From positions 1 through 9,406 of the forward strand of contig CAMDOY010000120.1 of assembly GCA_945903655.1 (NCBI GenBank): DNA of 9,406 nt. The letters run 5' to 3'. Source of the DNA: Rhizobium sp. Q54 (GTDB lineage: Bacteria; Pseudomonadota; Alphaproteobacteria; Rhizobiales; Beijerinckiaceae). A program made the translations under genes and the position numbers. Under the pieces are notes generated by a model. The model did no database searches and was not told the DNA's origin. It worked only from the letters and a program-made list of their open reading frames with translations. Each line of letters begins with the position of its first letter. The stretch's first letter is position 1. Shown one piece after another: positions 1-7,078 of this stretch.

Positions 1-558
1 ACGGCCATCTACTGGTCGGTGATCACCCTGGGCAGCGTTGGATACGGCGATATTTCACCGATCACGCCCATGGGTCGCATCATCGCCAGCTTGATGGCCC
101 TCTTGGGCATCGCCTTGATCGCCATTCCCTCGGGTATTTTGGCCGCCGCATTCACCGATCAGTTGCGCATCGAGCGCGAGAAGATCGGCGCGAAGATTGT
201 CGATGTCATGGACGACGACCATATCGATCCTGAGGAGAAGGCGCAGCTTGAGGCGGATGCGCGCAGGCTGCACATCACACATCTTGAGTTGGATGAAATG
301 ATCAAGGTGGCCAAGGCTCGCAAAGCGCAGGAGCGCGCCGTGCGCCGTGAGTTCAACCTCAACGCCGCCAGTCTTGATCCGCGCCTGGCCATGGAGCAAA
401 TCCGTGGCATCGTCGAGCAGATGCAGGTGATTGTGCGGGTTTCGGATGAGAAGCTCGCGCATGTCATGGGCAGCAGCGACAGCCCCACGAATCTCGAGAA
501 GCGGATCTTTAACGAGATTTTGGCCGAGCAGCGAGCGGCTCAGGCGAAGCCGCACTGA
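1..558 (+). CDS. Potassium channel, C-terminal part (5' end outside window)
   Basis: This is the 3' part of a gene for an inner-membrane K+ channel; 185 residues are visible and the reading frame is open to the window edge, so the start lies upstream. The visible part begins in the pore helix (TAIYWSVITLGS) and runs into the K+ selectivity filter SVGYGD at residues 12-17. A hydrophobic inner helix follows at about residues 24-50, ending in AIPSGILAAAF, a sequence typical of the last transmembrane helix of prokaryotic Kv-type (six-helix) channels. The remaining roughly 130 residues are charged, predicted helical and cytosolic. They include an acidic stretch DDDHIDPEEK near residues 65-74. No Rossmann-type RCK/TrkA_N domain is visible in the tail. 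Whether a voltage sensor precedes the pore cannot be seen. The channel assignment is firm; the subclass is an inference. The downstream gene is convergent. Confidence 0.9.
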   Translation, partial: TAIYWSVITLGSVGYGDISPITPMGRIIASLMALLGIALIAIPSGILAAAFTDQLRIEREKIGAKIVDVMDDDHIDPEEKAQLEADARRLHITHLELDEMIKVAKARKAQERAVRREFNLNAASLDPRLAMEQIRGIVEQMQVIVRVSDEKLAHVMGSSDSPTNLEKRIFNEILAEQRAAQAKPH

Positions 559-752
559 CGAGGCTTCTCTTCTGGGGCGTCTGCTGTGTCTTGTGCAAGC
601 AGGTCCAACATGCCTTTGCAATGAAATGTGCGGGGCATGCTCAGGCCTGATCTGTCGAAAGTTCTGATGGTGATTCTAAAGGCCGCGGTGGAGCAATCAA
701 TGATTCGCTGCATCCGCCGCCTTCGTTCATCGACAGGCTCTTGTGCGCCTTC
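559..752. other. Convergent intergenic gap without a supported gene
   Basis: These 194 bases separate two converging genes. I see no convincing coding frame. One inverted repeat is present, CATGCC at 609-614 with GGCATG at 634-639, but its 19-base loop and the absence of a T run make it a poor intrinsic terminator. Confidence 0.5.
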
Positions 753-1679
753 TCAGCTCCAGCGCAATTTTTCCAAAATCGACTTCCCCATGATCCAGTC
801 CTTGTCCGTTTCGGAGAGGAACTTCAACTCCTCCGTAAAATGGGTGACGCGCTGCTGCATCGTCGCGCGCACCAGGGAATTGGTGATGTCCGTGCCCCAA
901 TGGCAGCGTTGCGGGCCAAAGGCTTCAAACAGCCGCTTGATATGCGGGTCCATGTCTCGCCAGGGATAGGCCTGCGCCGAATAAAGCGGAACCGACGATA
1001 GTTTCACCGAGACATTGGGATATTTCGCCAAGGCAGCCGCTTCCGCAACCCGTTGCCCCATCGAATTGTCCTTTACGGATTCGACGGTGACGCCGAGGTG
1101 ATCGATGATGAGGGGCAGTTGCGGATGTCGCTCGGCGATGGCCGCGAAGAGCGGCGTCTGCCCTATGGTGAGGAACATGACGGGCAGACGGATCTTCTCC
1201 GCCATGGGCCAGAACCAGTCGGCGGTGCCGTCAGTCAGCCATTTGGCGATGGCGGGCTGGAAAAAGAAACGCGCACCCACGACGGCGGGTTGTTCGAGCA
1301 TCTGGGGAACCCGTTGGCGCTCATTGGGGTCGTCGAGATTGACGCGGCCCATGGTGGCGAAGCGGCCGGGGTGACGGCGCGCGGCCTCCTGCCCATAGTC
1401 GAAGCGCGTGCCCTCGAGCGAGGGCGGGACGATGACCACCCGATCCACCAGTCCCTCATCCATGATAGGCAAGACGCGCTCGATGGTCATGGGCTCGGGC
1501 AATTGCGCCTGGGCTCCATTCGGCCATGGCCTGTCCGGCGTATTGGCTTTCCAGAGATGAATCTGCGAATCCACGATCAGGCGTTTGGCGGGCATTTGCT
1601 GAGCCTCCGAAACTGTCGTTGTGGCGAGCGTGGCGCCAGCGCCAAGCGCGAGATTGTTGAAGGTGCGGCGTGTGAGCAT
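753..1679 (-). CDS. Tat-exported amidohydrolase (Amidohydro_2 / COG3618-like)
   Basis: A 308-residue metal-dependent hydrolase of the TIM-barrel amidohydrolase type. The N-terminus MLTRRTFNNLALGAGATLA has the twin-arginine motif TRRTF and a hydrophobic stretch, with a possible cleavage site after SEA (residue 26), so export to the periplasm by the Tat pathway is likely. The mature part opens with DSQIHLW (residues 37-43), the position of the family's HxH metal motif; the first His is Gln here. Other family landmarks are IIDHLG with His194 and HWGTDIT with Asp264, the expected barrel-end acid. COG3618 members often hydrolyse lactones or carboxylated aromatics; the substrate here is unknown. 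The start is supported by a strong GGGGAGG site (1685-1691 on the opposite strand) five bases upstream. The gene is divergent from the six-gene plus-strand cluster and may share its control region, which suggests but does not prove a common pathway. Confidence 0.85.
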   Translation of the reverse strand: MLTRRTFNNLALGAGATLATTTVSEAQQMPAKRLIVDSQIHLWKANTPDRPWPNGAQAQLPEPMTIERVLPIMDEGLVDRVVIVPPSLEGTRFDYGQEAARRHPGRFATMGRVNLDDPNERQRVPQMLEQPAVVGARFFFQPAIAKWLTDGTADWFWPMAEKIRLPVMFLTIGQTPLFAAIAERHPQLPLIIDHLGVTVESVKDNSMGQRVAEAAALAKYPNVSVKLSSVPLYSAQAYPWRDMDPHIKRLFEAFGPQRCHWGTDITNSLVRATMQQRVTHFTEELKFLSETDKDWIMGKSILEKLRWS

Positions 1680-1874
1680 GAAGGCCTCCCCGGGCGATAA
1701 GCCCTTTGATTTTTTTGATTGTGACTTTCGAAGCGTTTCCGCTCGTTCCCCATTTTAGCTGATATTTGCATTTCGCAAACGGCTTATCACCACCCTTGCG
1801 CAAGCCCTCGCAGCCTCTGTATGTTCTTGCTCAGCCGAAGCAGCGTATTGGGAATAACAATCGGGAGAATTGCT
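1680..1874. promoter_or_regulatory. Divergent control region with dyads and candidate promoters
   Basis: This AT-richer region separates the minus-strand amidohydrolase from the plus-strand cluster. For the minus strand, a TAAAAT box (complement of 1752-1757) lies 15 bases from TTGCGA (complement of 1773-1778). For the plus strand, TTGCGC (1796-1801) and TATGTT (1820-1825) are 18 bases apart, a weak pair. A dyad TTTGC-N5-GCAAA spans 1765-1779 and covers the minus-strand -35 box. The octamer GATAAGCC (1696-1703) recurs inverted as GGCTTATC (1781-1788). The layout suits a regulator acting on both directions. No regulator gene of the LysR, GntR or IclR type lies in the window. Promoter calls are by eye and tentative. 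Confidence 0.4.
1863..1868 (+). promoter_or_regulatory. Ribosome binding site that selects a TTG start
   Basis: GGGAGA lies six bases before the TTG codon at 1875. The only in-frame ATG further upstream, at 1821, has no purine-rich site before it and overlaps the candidate -10 box. This decides the start of the MetE-like gene. Confidence 0.7.
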
Positions 1875-3020
1875 TTGAGACGCAGCGACACCAGGATTTT
1901 GACGACCCATGTGGGCAGTCTCCCATTTCCCTCTTTTGATCATGGATTAGCCGTTGGCGACGCCTCCCATCTGAAGGAAGACGCCGCCGCCGTCGTGCGA
2001 CGCCAACGCGATCTTGGGATCGATATCGTCAATGAGGGCGAATACACCAAGGGTGGGGATTGGCTGCGCTATATGCAGAACCGCTTCGGCGGCTTCGCCG
2101 ATATCGAGGCTACCGGCGAAAAGCCCCTGATCGAACAGGGCAAGGATCGGGAGGCGTTCTCTGAATTCTACAAATACGCCAGCGAGCGTGGCACTCTCTT
2201 TTTTTCACCCGGCGAGCAGATGCAGAAGAAGCGTCCGGTGCAGGCTTGCACAGGGCCGGTGGTCTATGCGGGCTCGGAGGAGTTGCAGCAGGAAATCGAG
2301 GTCACGCGCGAGGTCGCCGGGCTTGACGATGTCTTTTTGACCTCCACGGCGCCAGCCAGCCTCGAGGTCTACCGCCGCAATCGCTATTACAAGACCGATG
2401 AAGCCTATGTCTTCGCCATCGCCGAGGCCATGCGGGTGGAATATGAGGCCATCAGCGAAGCAGGGTTCATTCTGCAGGTCGATGACGCCTGGTTGCCCGC
2501 CCTGTGGGACCGCATCGGCATGGGCATGGGCATGGCGGCCTTTCGCGCGCGCTGCGAAATGCGTGTGGAGGCGTTGAACCATGCCCTGCGCAATATCCCG
2601 GAGGAGCGCGTGCGCTATCACCTGTGCTGGGGCTCCTGGCATGGGCCACACGCCTTTGATCTCGAGCTCGAACATATCGTCGACATCATGCTCAAGGCCA
2701 AGGCGCAGGCCTATCTCATCGAGGGCGCCAATGCGCGCCATGAGCATGAGCACGCCCTGTGGGAGAAGGTGAAGCTGCCCGCTGGCAAGATCCTCATTCC
2801 CGGCGTCGTCAGTCATTCGACTGATGTGGTGGAGCATCCTGAACTCGTGTCACAGCGGCTGCAACGCTATGCGCGGCATGTGGGCAAGGAGAATGTCATG
2901 GCGGGAACCGATTGCGGCTTTGGCGGGCGCTCCCATCCGCAAATCGCCTGGGCGAAGCTGCAATCCCTTGTGGATGGCGCCGCTCTCGCCAGCAAGGCGC
3001 TTGGGTTTCCGCAGGGGTAG
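1875..3020 (+). CDS. Core MetE-like zinc methyl/alkyl transferase
   Basis: A 381-residue protein related to the catalytic C-terminal half of cobalamin-independent methionine synthase (COG0620, UROD/MetE-like fold). It lacks the N-terminal half of full-length MetE, which is about 750 residues. From the TTG start it reads M(L)RRSDTRILTTHVGSLPFP, and TTHVGSLPRP-like openings are typical of the family. The zinc ligand set is complete: His249 and Cys251 (HLCWGSWHG), Glu283 (LIEGAN) and Cys347 (GTDCGFG). VDDAW at about 202-206 matches the VDEPAL active-site strand of MetE. Such enzymes activate a thiol on zinc for alkylation; relatives include core methionine synthases and epoxyalkane:CoM transferase. 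The true acceptor and donor here are unknown, and its place at the head of a catabolic-looking cluster argues for a specialised role over housekeeping methionine synthesis. An open frame extends upstream to ATG 1821 (399 residues), but that extension is unlike the family and lacks a ribosome site. Confidence 0.85.
   Translation: MRRSDTRILTTHVGSLPFPSFDHGLAVGDASHLKEDAAAVVRRQRDLGIDIVNEGEYTKGGDWLRYMQNRFGGFADIEATGEKPLIEQGKDREAFSEFYKYASERGTLFFSPGEQMQKKRPVQACTGPVVYAGSEELQQEIEVTREVAGLDDVFLTSTAPASLEVYRRNRYYKTDEAYVFAIAEAMRVEYEAISEAGFILQVDDAWLPALWDRIGMGMGMAAFRARCEMRVEALNHALRNIPEERVRYHLCWGSWHGPHAFDLELEHIVDIMLKAKAQAYLIEGANARHEHEHALWEKVKLPAGKILIPGVVSHSTDVVEHPELVSQRLQRYARHVGKENVMAGTDCGFGGRSHPQIAWAKLQSLVDGAALASKALGFPQG
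2517..2534 (+). repeat. Three tandem copies of GGCATG within the MetE-like gene
   Basis: Three exact, in-frame hexamer copies encode Gly-Met-Gly-Met-Gly-Met. The repeat keeps the frame, so gain or loss of a unit would change the protein by two residues only. Confidence 0.85.
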
Positions 3021-3122
3021 GCGCCGTTTCGACCTGCGCGTCGCAGCACGCAGGAGCCCGGAACCAAATCATTCGCCAGAACTTATTCCAAGCTGAACTG
3101 GAACAATCCGGCGGTTGGGACC

Positions 3123-4949
3123 ATGAGCGACATAGGGGTTCCAATTCATGACGATCTGCTCAAGCAGCAGACCGTCTTTGCGCGGTTCGGCGAACTCGCT
3201 CTCAAATCCGATGATCTCGACCAGATCCTGACGGAAGCCTGTCGCCTTGCGGGCGAGGCGCTGGGAACGGATCTGGCCAAGGTGGTTCAGTTGCAGGATG
3301 ATGGTAAGACCATGGTCGTGCGGGCTGGCGTTGGCTGGGGCCCCAATGTGGTCGGCGTCGCCACGATCACCGCAGCCGAAGACACCTCCGAAGGCCATTG
3401 CTTGCGCACGGGGGAGCCCATGATCTCGCCCGACATCGCAAAGGAGACGCGGTTCAAATATCCGCAGTTCCTGATCGAGAATGGCGTGCGCGCCGTGGCC
3501 AATGTCATCATCATCGGCGGACATGACCGCCCTGCCTTCGGCGTCTTGCAAATCGACAGCCGCGTGCCGCGCGAGTTCACGGAATCCGACACGCTCTTTT
3601 TGCGCAGCTACGCCAATCTTCTGGCGGCGGCGGTGGATCGCATTCGCGTCACCAATGAGGGGCGCGACAAGGAGGAGCAACTACGCCTCATGTTGCAGGA
3701 AACCGTCGCCACGCCCACGCGGGAGCTGACCGAGGCCAATGATCGGCTCAAGGCCGAGGCGGAGGAGCGGGGCAGGGTGGAGGAGGCCCTGCGCCAATCG
3801 CTCAAGATGGAGGCGGTGGGTCAATTGACTGGTGGGCTGGCCCATGACTTCAACAATCTGCTGTCTGGCATCTCCGGCAGTCTTCAGTTGATGAACATGC
3901 GGGTCAGTCAGGGCCGCACCGCCGAAATCGGACGCTATATGGACGCCGCCATGACCTCGGTGGAGCGCGCGGCGGCCCTGACCCACCGGTTGCTCGCTTT
4001 CTCGCGGCGGCAAACGCTGGACCCAAAGCCTACGGATGCGAATAGCTTGATTGAAGGCTTGCGCGACATGTTCAGTCGTACGGTGGGGCCGGGCATCAAG
4101 ATCGAGACTTCACTGGCGCCAGAGCTTTGGTCGACGCTCTGCGATCCCAACCAGCTTGAGAACGCGCTTCTGAACCTCGTCATCAATGCGCGGGACGCCA
4201 TGCCCGACGGCGGGCATATCACCATCGAGACCTCGAATTGCGTGCTCGCGGATTCCCGTGGCTTGCAGATCGATTCGCTCTCGGGGCGCGTGCCCAACGG
4301 CGAATATATCGCCCTCTTCGTCATCGACACGGGCAGCGGCATGCCGCCCGCCGTGATCGAGCGCGCTTTTGATCCATTTTTCACCACAAAGCCCATCGGG
4401 CAGGGTACGGGGCTTGGATTGTCGATGATCTATGGGTTCGTACAGCAATCGGGAGGCCATGTGTTGCTGCGCAGCGCCGAAGGCCACGGCGCCACGGTCG
4501 CCATTTATCTGCCCCGATATCTGGGAGCGGAGATGGGCGTGGAGACCATCGAAGGTGTCGCGCACATTCCCCAGGCGGAAGCGGGCGTCGCGGTGCTGCT
4601 GGTGGAGGGTGAACCGGCGGTGCGCATGGTGATGGCGGATGTTCTCAGGGACAATGGCTACACGGTGATGGAGGCGGACACAGGTTATCATGCGCTGCGC
4701 CAAATTCAGTCGTCTGCGCGCATTGATTTGCTTTTGAGCGATGTCGGGCTGCCCGGCGGCATGAATGGCAGGCAGCTTGCGGACGCGGCGCGCGAGCACA
4801 GGCCCCATCTCAAGGTTCTGTTCGTGACCGGCTATGATGAACAGGCGGCTCTGGGCAGCGGTTTGATGGCGCAGGGCATGGCGATATTGACCAAACCCTT
4901 CAATATCTCGTCCTTTTCCGCAAAGGTGCAGGATCTCATGCACAAGTGA
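3123..4949 (+). CDS. Soluble GAF hybrid histidine kinase with receiver domain
   Basis: A 608-residue sensor kinase with no signal peptide or transmembrane segment, so it should sense in the cytosol. Domains in order: GAF (about 15-175), a charged coiled-coil linker (about 180-230), HisKA with phospho-acceptor His241 in LAHDFNNLL, and HATPase_c (about 335-470) with N-box Asn355 (NLVINARDAM), G1 box DTGSGM from Asp402, F box FDPFF and G2 box GQGTGLGLS around residue 428. A C-terminal receiver spans about 490-608 with phospho-acceptor Asp540 (LLSDVGLPGG), Thr569 and Lys591. The receiver's acidic pair, usually DD or ED, reads Glu495-Gly496, so one Mg2+-binding acid is missing. The start has only a weak GGGA two bases before it. 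It lies 102 bases after the MetE-like gene and 91 before the hydrolase, probably in the same operon. No separate response regulator is present; the signal and output are unknown. Confidence 0.9.
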   Translation: MSDIGVPIHDDLLKQQTVFARFGELALKSDDLDQILTEACRLAGEALGTDLAKVVQLQDDGKTMVVRAGVGWGPNVVGVATITAAEDTSEGHCLRTGEPMISPDIAKETRFKYPQFLIENGVRAVANVIIIGGHDRPAFGVLQIDSRVPREFTESDTLFLRSYANLLAAAVDRIRVTNEGRDKEEQLRLMLQETVATPTRELTEANDRLKAEAEERGRVEEALRQSLKMEAVGQLTGGLAHDFNNLLSGISGSLQLMNMRVSQGRTAEIGRYMDAAMTSVERAAALTHRLLAFSRRQTLDPKPTDANSLIEGLRDMFSRTVGPGIKIETSLAPELWSTLCDPNQLENALLNLVINARDAMPDGGHITIETSNCVLADSRGLQIDSLSGRVPNGEYIALFVIDTGSGMPPAVIERAFDPFFTTKPIGQGTGLGLSMIYGFVQQSGGHVLLRSAEGHGATVAIYLPRYLGAEMGVETIEGVAHIPQAEAGVAVLLVEGEPAVRMVMADVLRDNGYTVMEADTGYHALRQIQSSARIDLLLSDVGLPGGMNGRQLADAAREHRPHLKVLFVTGYDEQAALGSGLMAQGMAILTKPFNISSFSAKVQDLMHK

Positions 4950-4957
4950 CCTGCGGC

Positions 4958-4972
4958 GGGCGCCGGTCGCCC
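4958..4972 (+). terminator. Weak hairpin after the kinase gene
   Basis: GGGCG and CGCCC form a five-base stem with a CCGGT loop, nine bases after the kinase stop. No run of T follows, so this is at most an attenuating or mRNA-stabilising hairpin and not a standard intrinsic terminator. Confidence 0.25.
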
Positions 4973-5040
4973 CTACCCTTTACAAAGGCCTGTGCAAGCC
5001 ACAAAATGCGTCAAAATTCGCATCAAGGCAGGAAACAGGC

Positions 5041-5832
5041 ATGCTTCACCCGCTCACCCTTCCGGTGACCTCGGAAATCATCGAAATTGGAGAGGTTCAG
5101 ATCGAGGTGCAGCGGTGCGGCCAGGGCGCGCCCCTTCTGTTGCTGCCGGGCGAAGATGGGCTGGAGATGGAGTCGCCTTTCCTCGAAAATCTGGCGGCGC
5201 GATTTGAGGTGATCACCTTCTGGCCCCCGGGTTTCGGCCGCTCCAATCGGCCCGAATGGGTCACCATGGATGATGTGCCCTATCTGTTCCTTGATGTGAT
5301 GGCGCGGCTTGGCCTGCATGGAGTTCCGGTGATCGGCTGCTCGCTGGGCGGCTGGATCGCCGTCGAGATGGCGACGAGGACCGACGCGCGCATGTCGAAG
5401 CTGGTTCTGGTCGATCCCTACGGGATCAAGATCGGCGGCCCCATGGATCGCGACATCGCGGATATCTACGCGGTGCATCCAGCCAAACTCAGCGCCCTCA
5501 AATGGGTGGACCCGACCAAGGGACAGCGCGATCTCGTCAACCGGCCTGATGATGAGCTTTTCATCATCGCCCGCAACATCGAATCCTGCGCAAGGCTCTG
5601 CTGGGAGCCCTATATGCACAATCCCAAGCTTAGGCGGCGGCTGCATCGCGTCACCGTGCCGACGCTGTTTGTGTGGGGCGAGTCCGATGGCGTCGTGACG
5701 CCTGATTACGGACGCGCCTATGCAGCTGGCGTTGCGGGCGCGCAATTTGCGCTGATTTCCGAGGCAGGCCACTTGCCTCATGTGGAGCAGCCCGAGGCCT
5801 TCTTCGCGGCCGTCGATCCCTTCCTCGCCTGA
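5041..5832 (+). CDS. Alpha/beta hydrolase (MhpC-like)
   Basis: A 263-residue single-domain alpha/beta hydrolase with a complete catalytic triad: Ser101 in the nucleophile elbow GCSLGG, Asp216 in WGESDGVV and His244 in GHLPH. The sequence GCSLGGWIAVEMA resembles meta-cleavage product hydrolases and related esterases, but family membership alone does not set the substrate. The usual HG before the oxyanion hole is replaced by PGEDG (LLLLPGEDG, about residues 34-42), so the oxyanion region is a variant. A cap segment lies between about 125 and 200. There is no signal peptide, so it is cytosolic. AGGAAA at 5030-5035, five bases upstream, supports the ATG start. The LLM oxidoreductase starts 22 bases after its stop, which suggests co-transcription and sequential steps, for instance hydrolysis of an oxidised or esterified intermediate. 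Haloalkane dehalogenase, esterase or C-C hydrolase are all possible. Confidence 0.88.
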   Translation: MLHPLTLPVTSEIIEIGEVQIEVQRCGQGAPLLLLPGEDGLEMESPFLENLAARFEVITFWPPGFGRSNRPEWVTMDDVPYLFLDVMARLGLHGVPVIGCSLGGWIAVEMATRTDARMSKLVLVDPYGIKIGGPMDRDIADIYAVHPAKLSALKWVDPTKGQRDLVNRPDDELFIIARNIESCARLCWEPYMHNPKLRRRLHRVTVPTLFVWGESDGVVTPDYGRAYAAGVAGAQFALISEAGHLPHVEQPEAFFAAVDPFLA

Positions 5833-5843
5833 GCGCCATTTCC

Positions 5844-5850
5844 GGAGAAG
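5844..5850 (+). promoter_or_regulatory. Ribosome binding site of the LLM oxidoreductase
   Basis: GGAGAAG ends four bases before ATG 5855 and fixes that codon as the start. An in-frame ATG at 5780 lies inside the upstream hydrolase gene and would add a low-complexity Ser/Pro/Arg extension. Confidence 0.75.
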
Positions 5851-5854
5851 ATCC

Positions 5855-7021
5855 ATGGACTATTACTACTTCACCGAAATGCCCTATCCCCATCTGCCGC
5901 CGCATGAAGAGATGAAGTCCATGCGGCTGACCCTGCCCAACAAGCTCTTCGATCCCAAAATCGGGCATCAGTTGCTCAACCGCTATCTCGACGAATATTG
6001 CTATGCGGACGAGATGGGCCTCAATCTCATGGTCAACGAGCATCGTTCATCGGTGGTGTGCATCGATGTGGCCGCGCCCCTGTCGCTCGCCATTCTGGCG
6101 CGCCAGACGAAGAAGGGGCGGTTGCTGGTTCTGGGCAATTCCATCGCCAATCGCGATGATCCCATTCGCGTGGCTGAAGAGATGGCCATGGTGGATTGCA
6201 TCTCCGGGGGGCGCGTGGAATGCGGCATGGTGCGCGGCATCACCTATGAGATCTTCGCCGCCAACACCAATCCCACCATGACCAACGAGCGCCTCTGGGA
6301 GGCCATCGACATGGTCACCAAGGCCTGGACCAGTCACGAGGGCCCCTTCAATTATGAAGGGCGTTTCTGGCATCGGCGCAACGTCAACATCTGGCCGCGC
6401 CCCTATCAGCAGCCGCGCCCGCGCATCTGGGTGACGGGCTCCAATGATTTCGAGAATCTCAAGATGATCGCCGAGCAGGGGCACGTCTTCGCCACTTTCG
6501 TGCAGCCCTATGACAAGGTGCGCCAGCTCTTTGATCATTATCGCAGCCATTATGTGGATAATGGCGTGCCCGGGGGCCTCGCCTACATGGCTTTCGTCTG
6601 TGTCGGCGAAACCGATGAGGAGGCCATGCAGGGCGCCGATGAAATCTGCTGGTACATGCGCACCAAGGATGAGCCGCAGTACCGCAATGTTCCGGGCTAT
6701 GTGGGTCTTGAATTCAACGTGAAAGCGCTGAAAGGCGCCTATACCGGGCGCACGGATGCGGTGCGCGCGCAGGGTCTTGAATATCTGCGCGACAATCACA
6801 TCCTCATCGCAGGTACGCCCGACAGCGTGGAGCAGCAGATCCGGTCGCTCTATAAAAAAGTGGGCGGCATGGACCATCTGCTGATGATGATGCAATGCGG
6901 CTTCTTCAGCCATGAGAAGACCATGAAGAATATCCGCATGTTTACCGAGCATGTCATGCCGCGCTTGAAAGATCTCGGGCCCTGCTTCAATCGTCCGTCG
7001 GATTCGCAGGCGGCGGAGTAG
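5855..7021 (+). CDS. LLM-class flavin-dependent oxidoreductase
   Basis: A 388-residue member of the bacterial-luciferase-like family, TIM-barrel enzymes that use reduced FMN (or F420) for oxygenation or hydride transfer. Visible family signatures are YADEMGLNLMVNEHRSS near the N-terminus, LARQTKKGRLLVLGNSIAN (barrel strand 3-4), RVAEEMAMVDCISGGRVECGMVRG (the conserved E..A..D..S.GR...G..RG block), PRPYQQPRPRIWVTG and, near the C-terminus, ILIAGTPDSVEQQIRSL, which is a hallmark of the family. No signal peptide is seen. Known relatives oxidise alkanesulfonates, dimethyl sulfide, nitrilotriacetate, long-chain alkanes and other small organics; which applies here cannot be read from sequence. A separate flavin reductase gene, needed by two-component monooxygenases, is not in the window. 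The gene is tightly placed between a hydrolase and a solute receptor, in keeping with catabolism. Confidence 0.88.
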   Translation: MDYYYFTEMPYPHLPPHEEMKSMRLTLPNKLFDPKIGHQLLNRYLDEYCYADEMGLNLMVNEHRSSVVCIDVAAPLSLAILARQTKKGRLLVLGNSIANRDDPIRVAEEMAMVDCISGGRVECGMVRGITYEIFAANTNPTMTNERLWEAIDMVTKAWTSHEGPFNYEGRFWHRRNVNIWPRPYQQPRPRIWVTGSNDFENLKMIAEQGHVFATFVQPYDKVRQLFDHYRSHYVDNGVPGGLAYMAFVCVGETDEEAMQGADEICWYMRTKDEPQYRNVPGYVGLEFNVKALKGAYTGRTDAVRAQGLEYLRDNHILIAGTPDSVEQQIRSLYKKVGGMDHLLMMMQCGFFSHEKTMKNIRMFTEHVMPRLKDLGPCFNRPSDSQAAE

Positions 7022-7078
7022 TGCGCTCTGGGTGTCGCCAATTGATGAAACAGCACAGCAAAAGAACAGTTCAACCCT

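Noticed and set aside
609..639. CATGCC/GGCATG inverted repeat between the channel and amidohydrolase genes
   Set aside because: The loop is 19 bases and no T run follows on either strand, so it does not support a terminator call.
628..969. Plus-strand open frame (113 codons) across the 559-752 gap
   Set aside because: Most of it overlaps the amidohydrolase 3' end antisense, no ribosome site precedes it and the product resembles no family.
1053..1700. Plus-strand open frame (215 codons) opposite the amidohydrolase
   Set aside because: Shadow of the amidohydrolase, which has a Tat leader, metal motifs and a strong ribosome site.
1732..1743. AGCG-TTTC-CGCT small dyad in the divergent control region
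   Set aside because: Four-base arms are too short to separate from chance.
2205..2837. Minus-strand open frame (210 codons) opposite the MetE-like gene
   Set aside because: Shadow; it overlaps the zinc-ligand region of the plus-strand gene.
4110..4943. Minus-strand open frame (277 codons) opposite the kinase C-terminal half
   Set aside because: Shadow of conserved HATPase and receiver motifs; composition is His/Arg rich without a domain.
5023..5856. Minus-strand open frame (277 codons) opposite the alpha/beta hydrolase
   Set aside because: Shadow of the hydrolase, which has a full catalytic triad in the plus frame.
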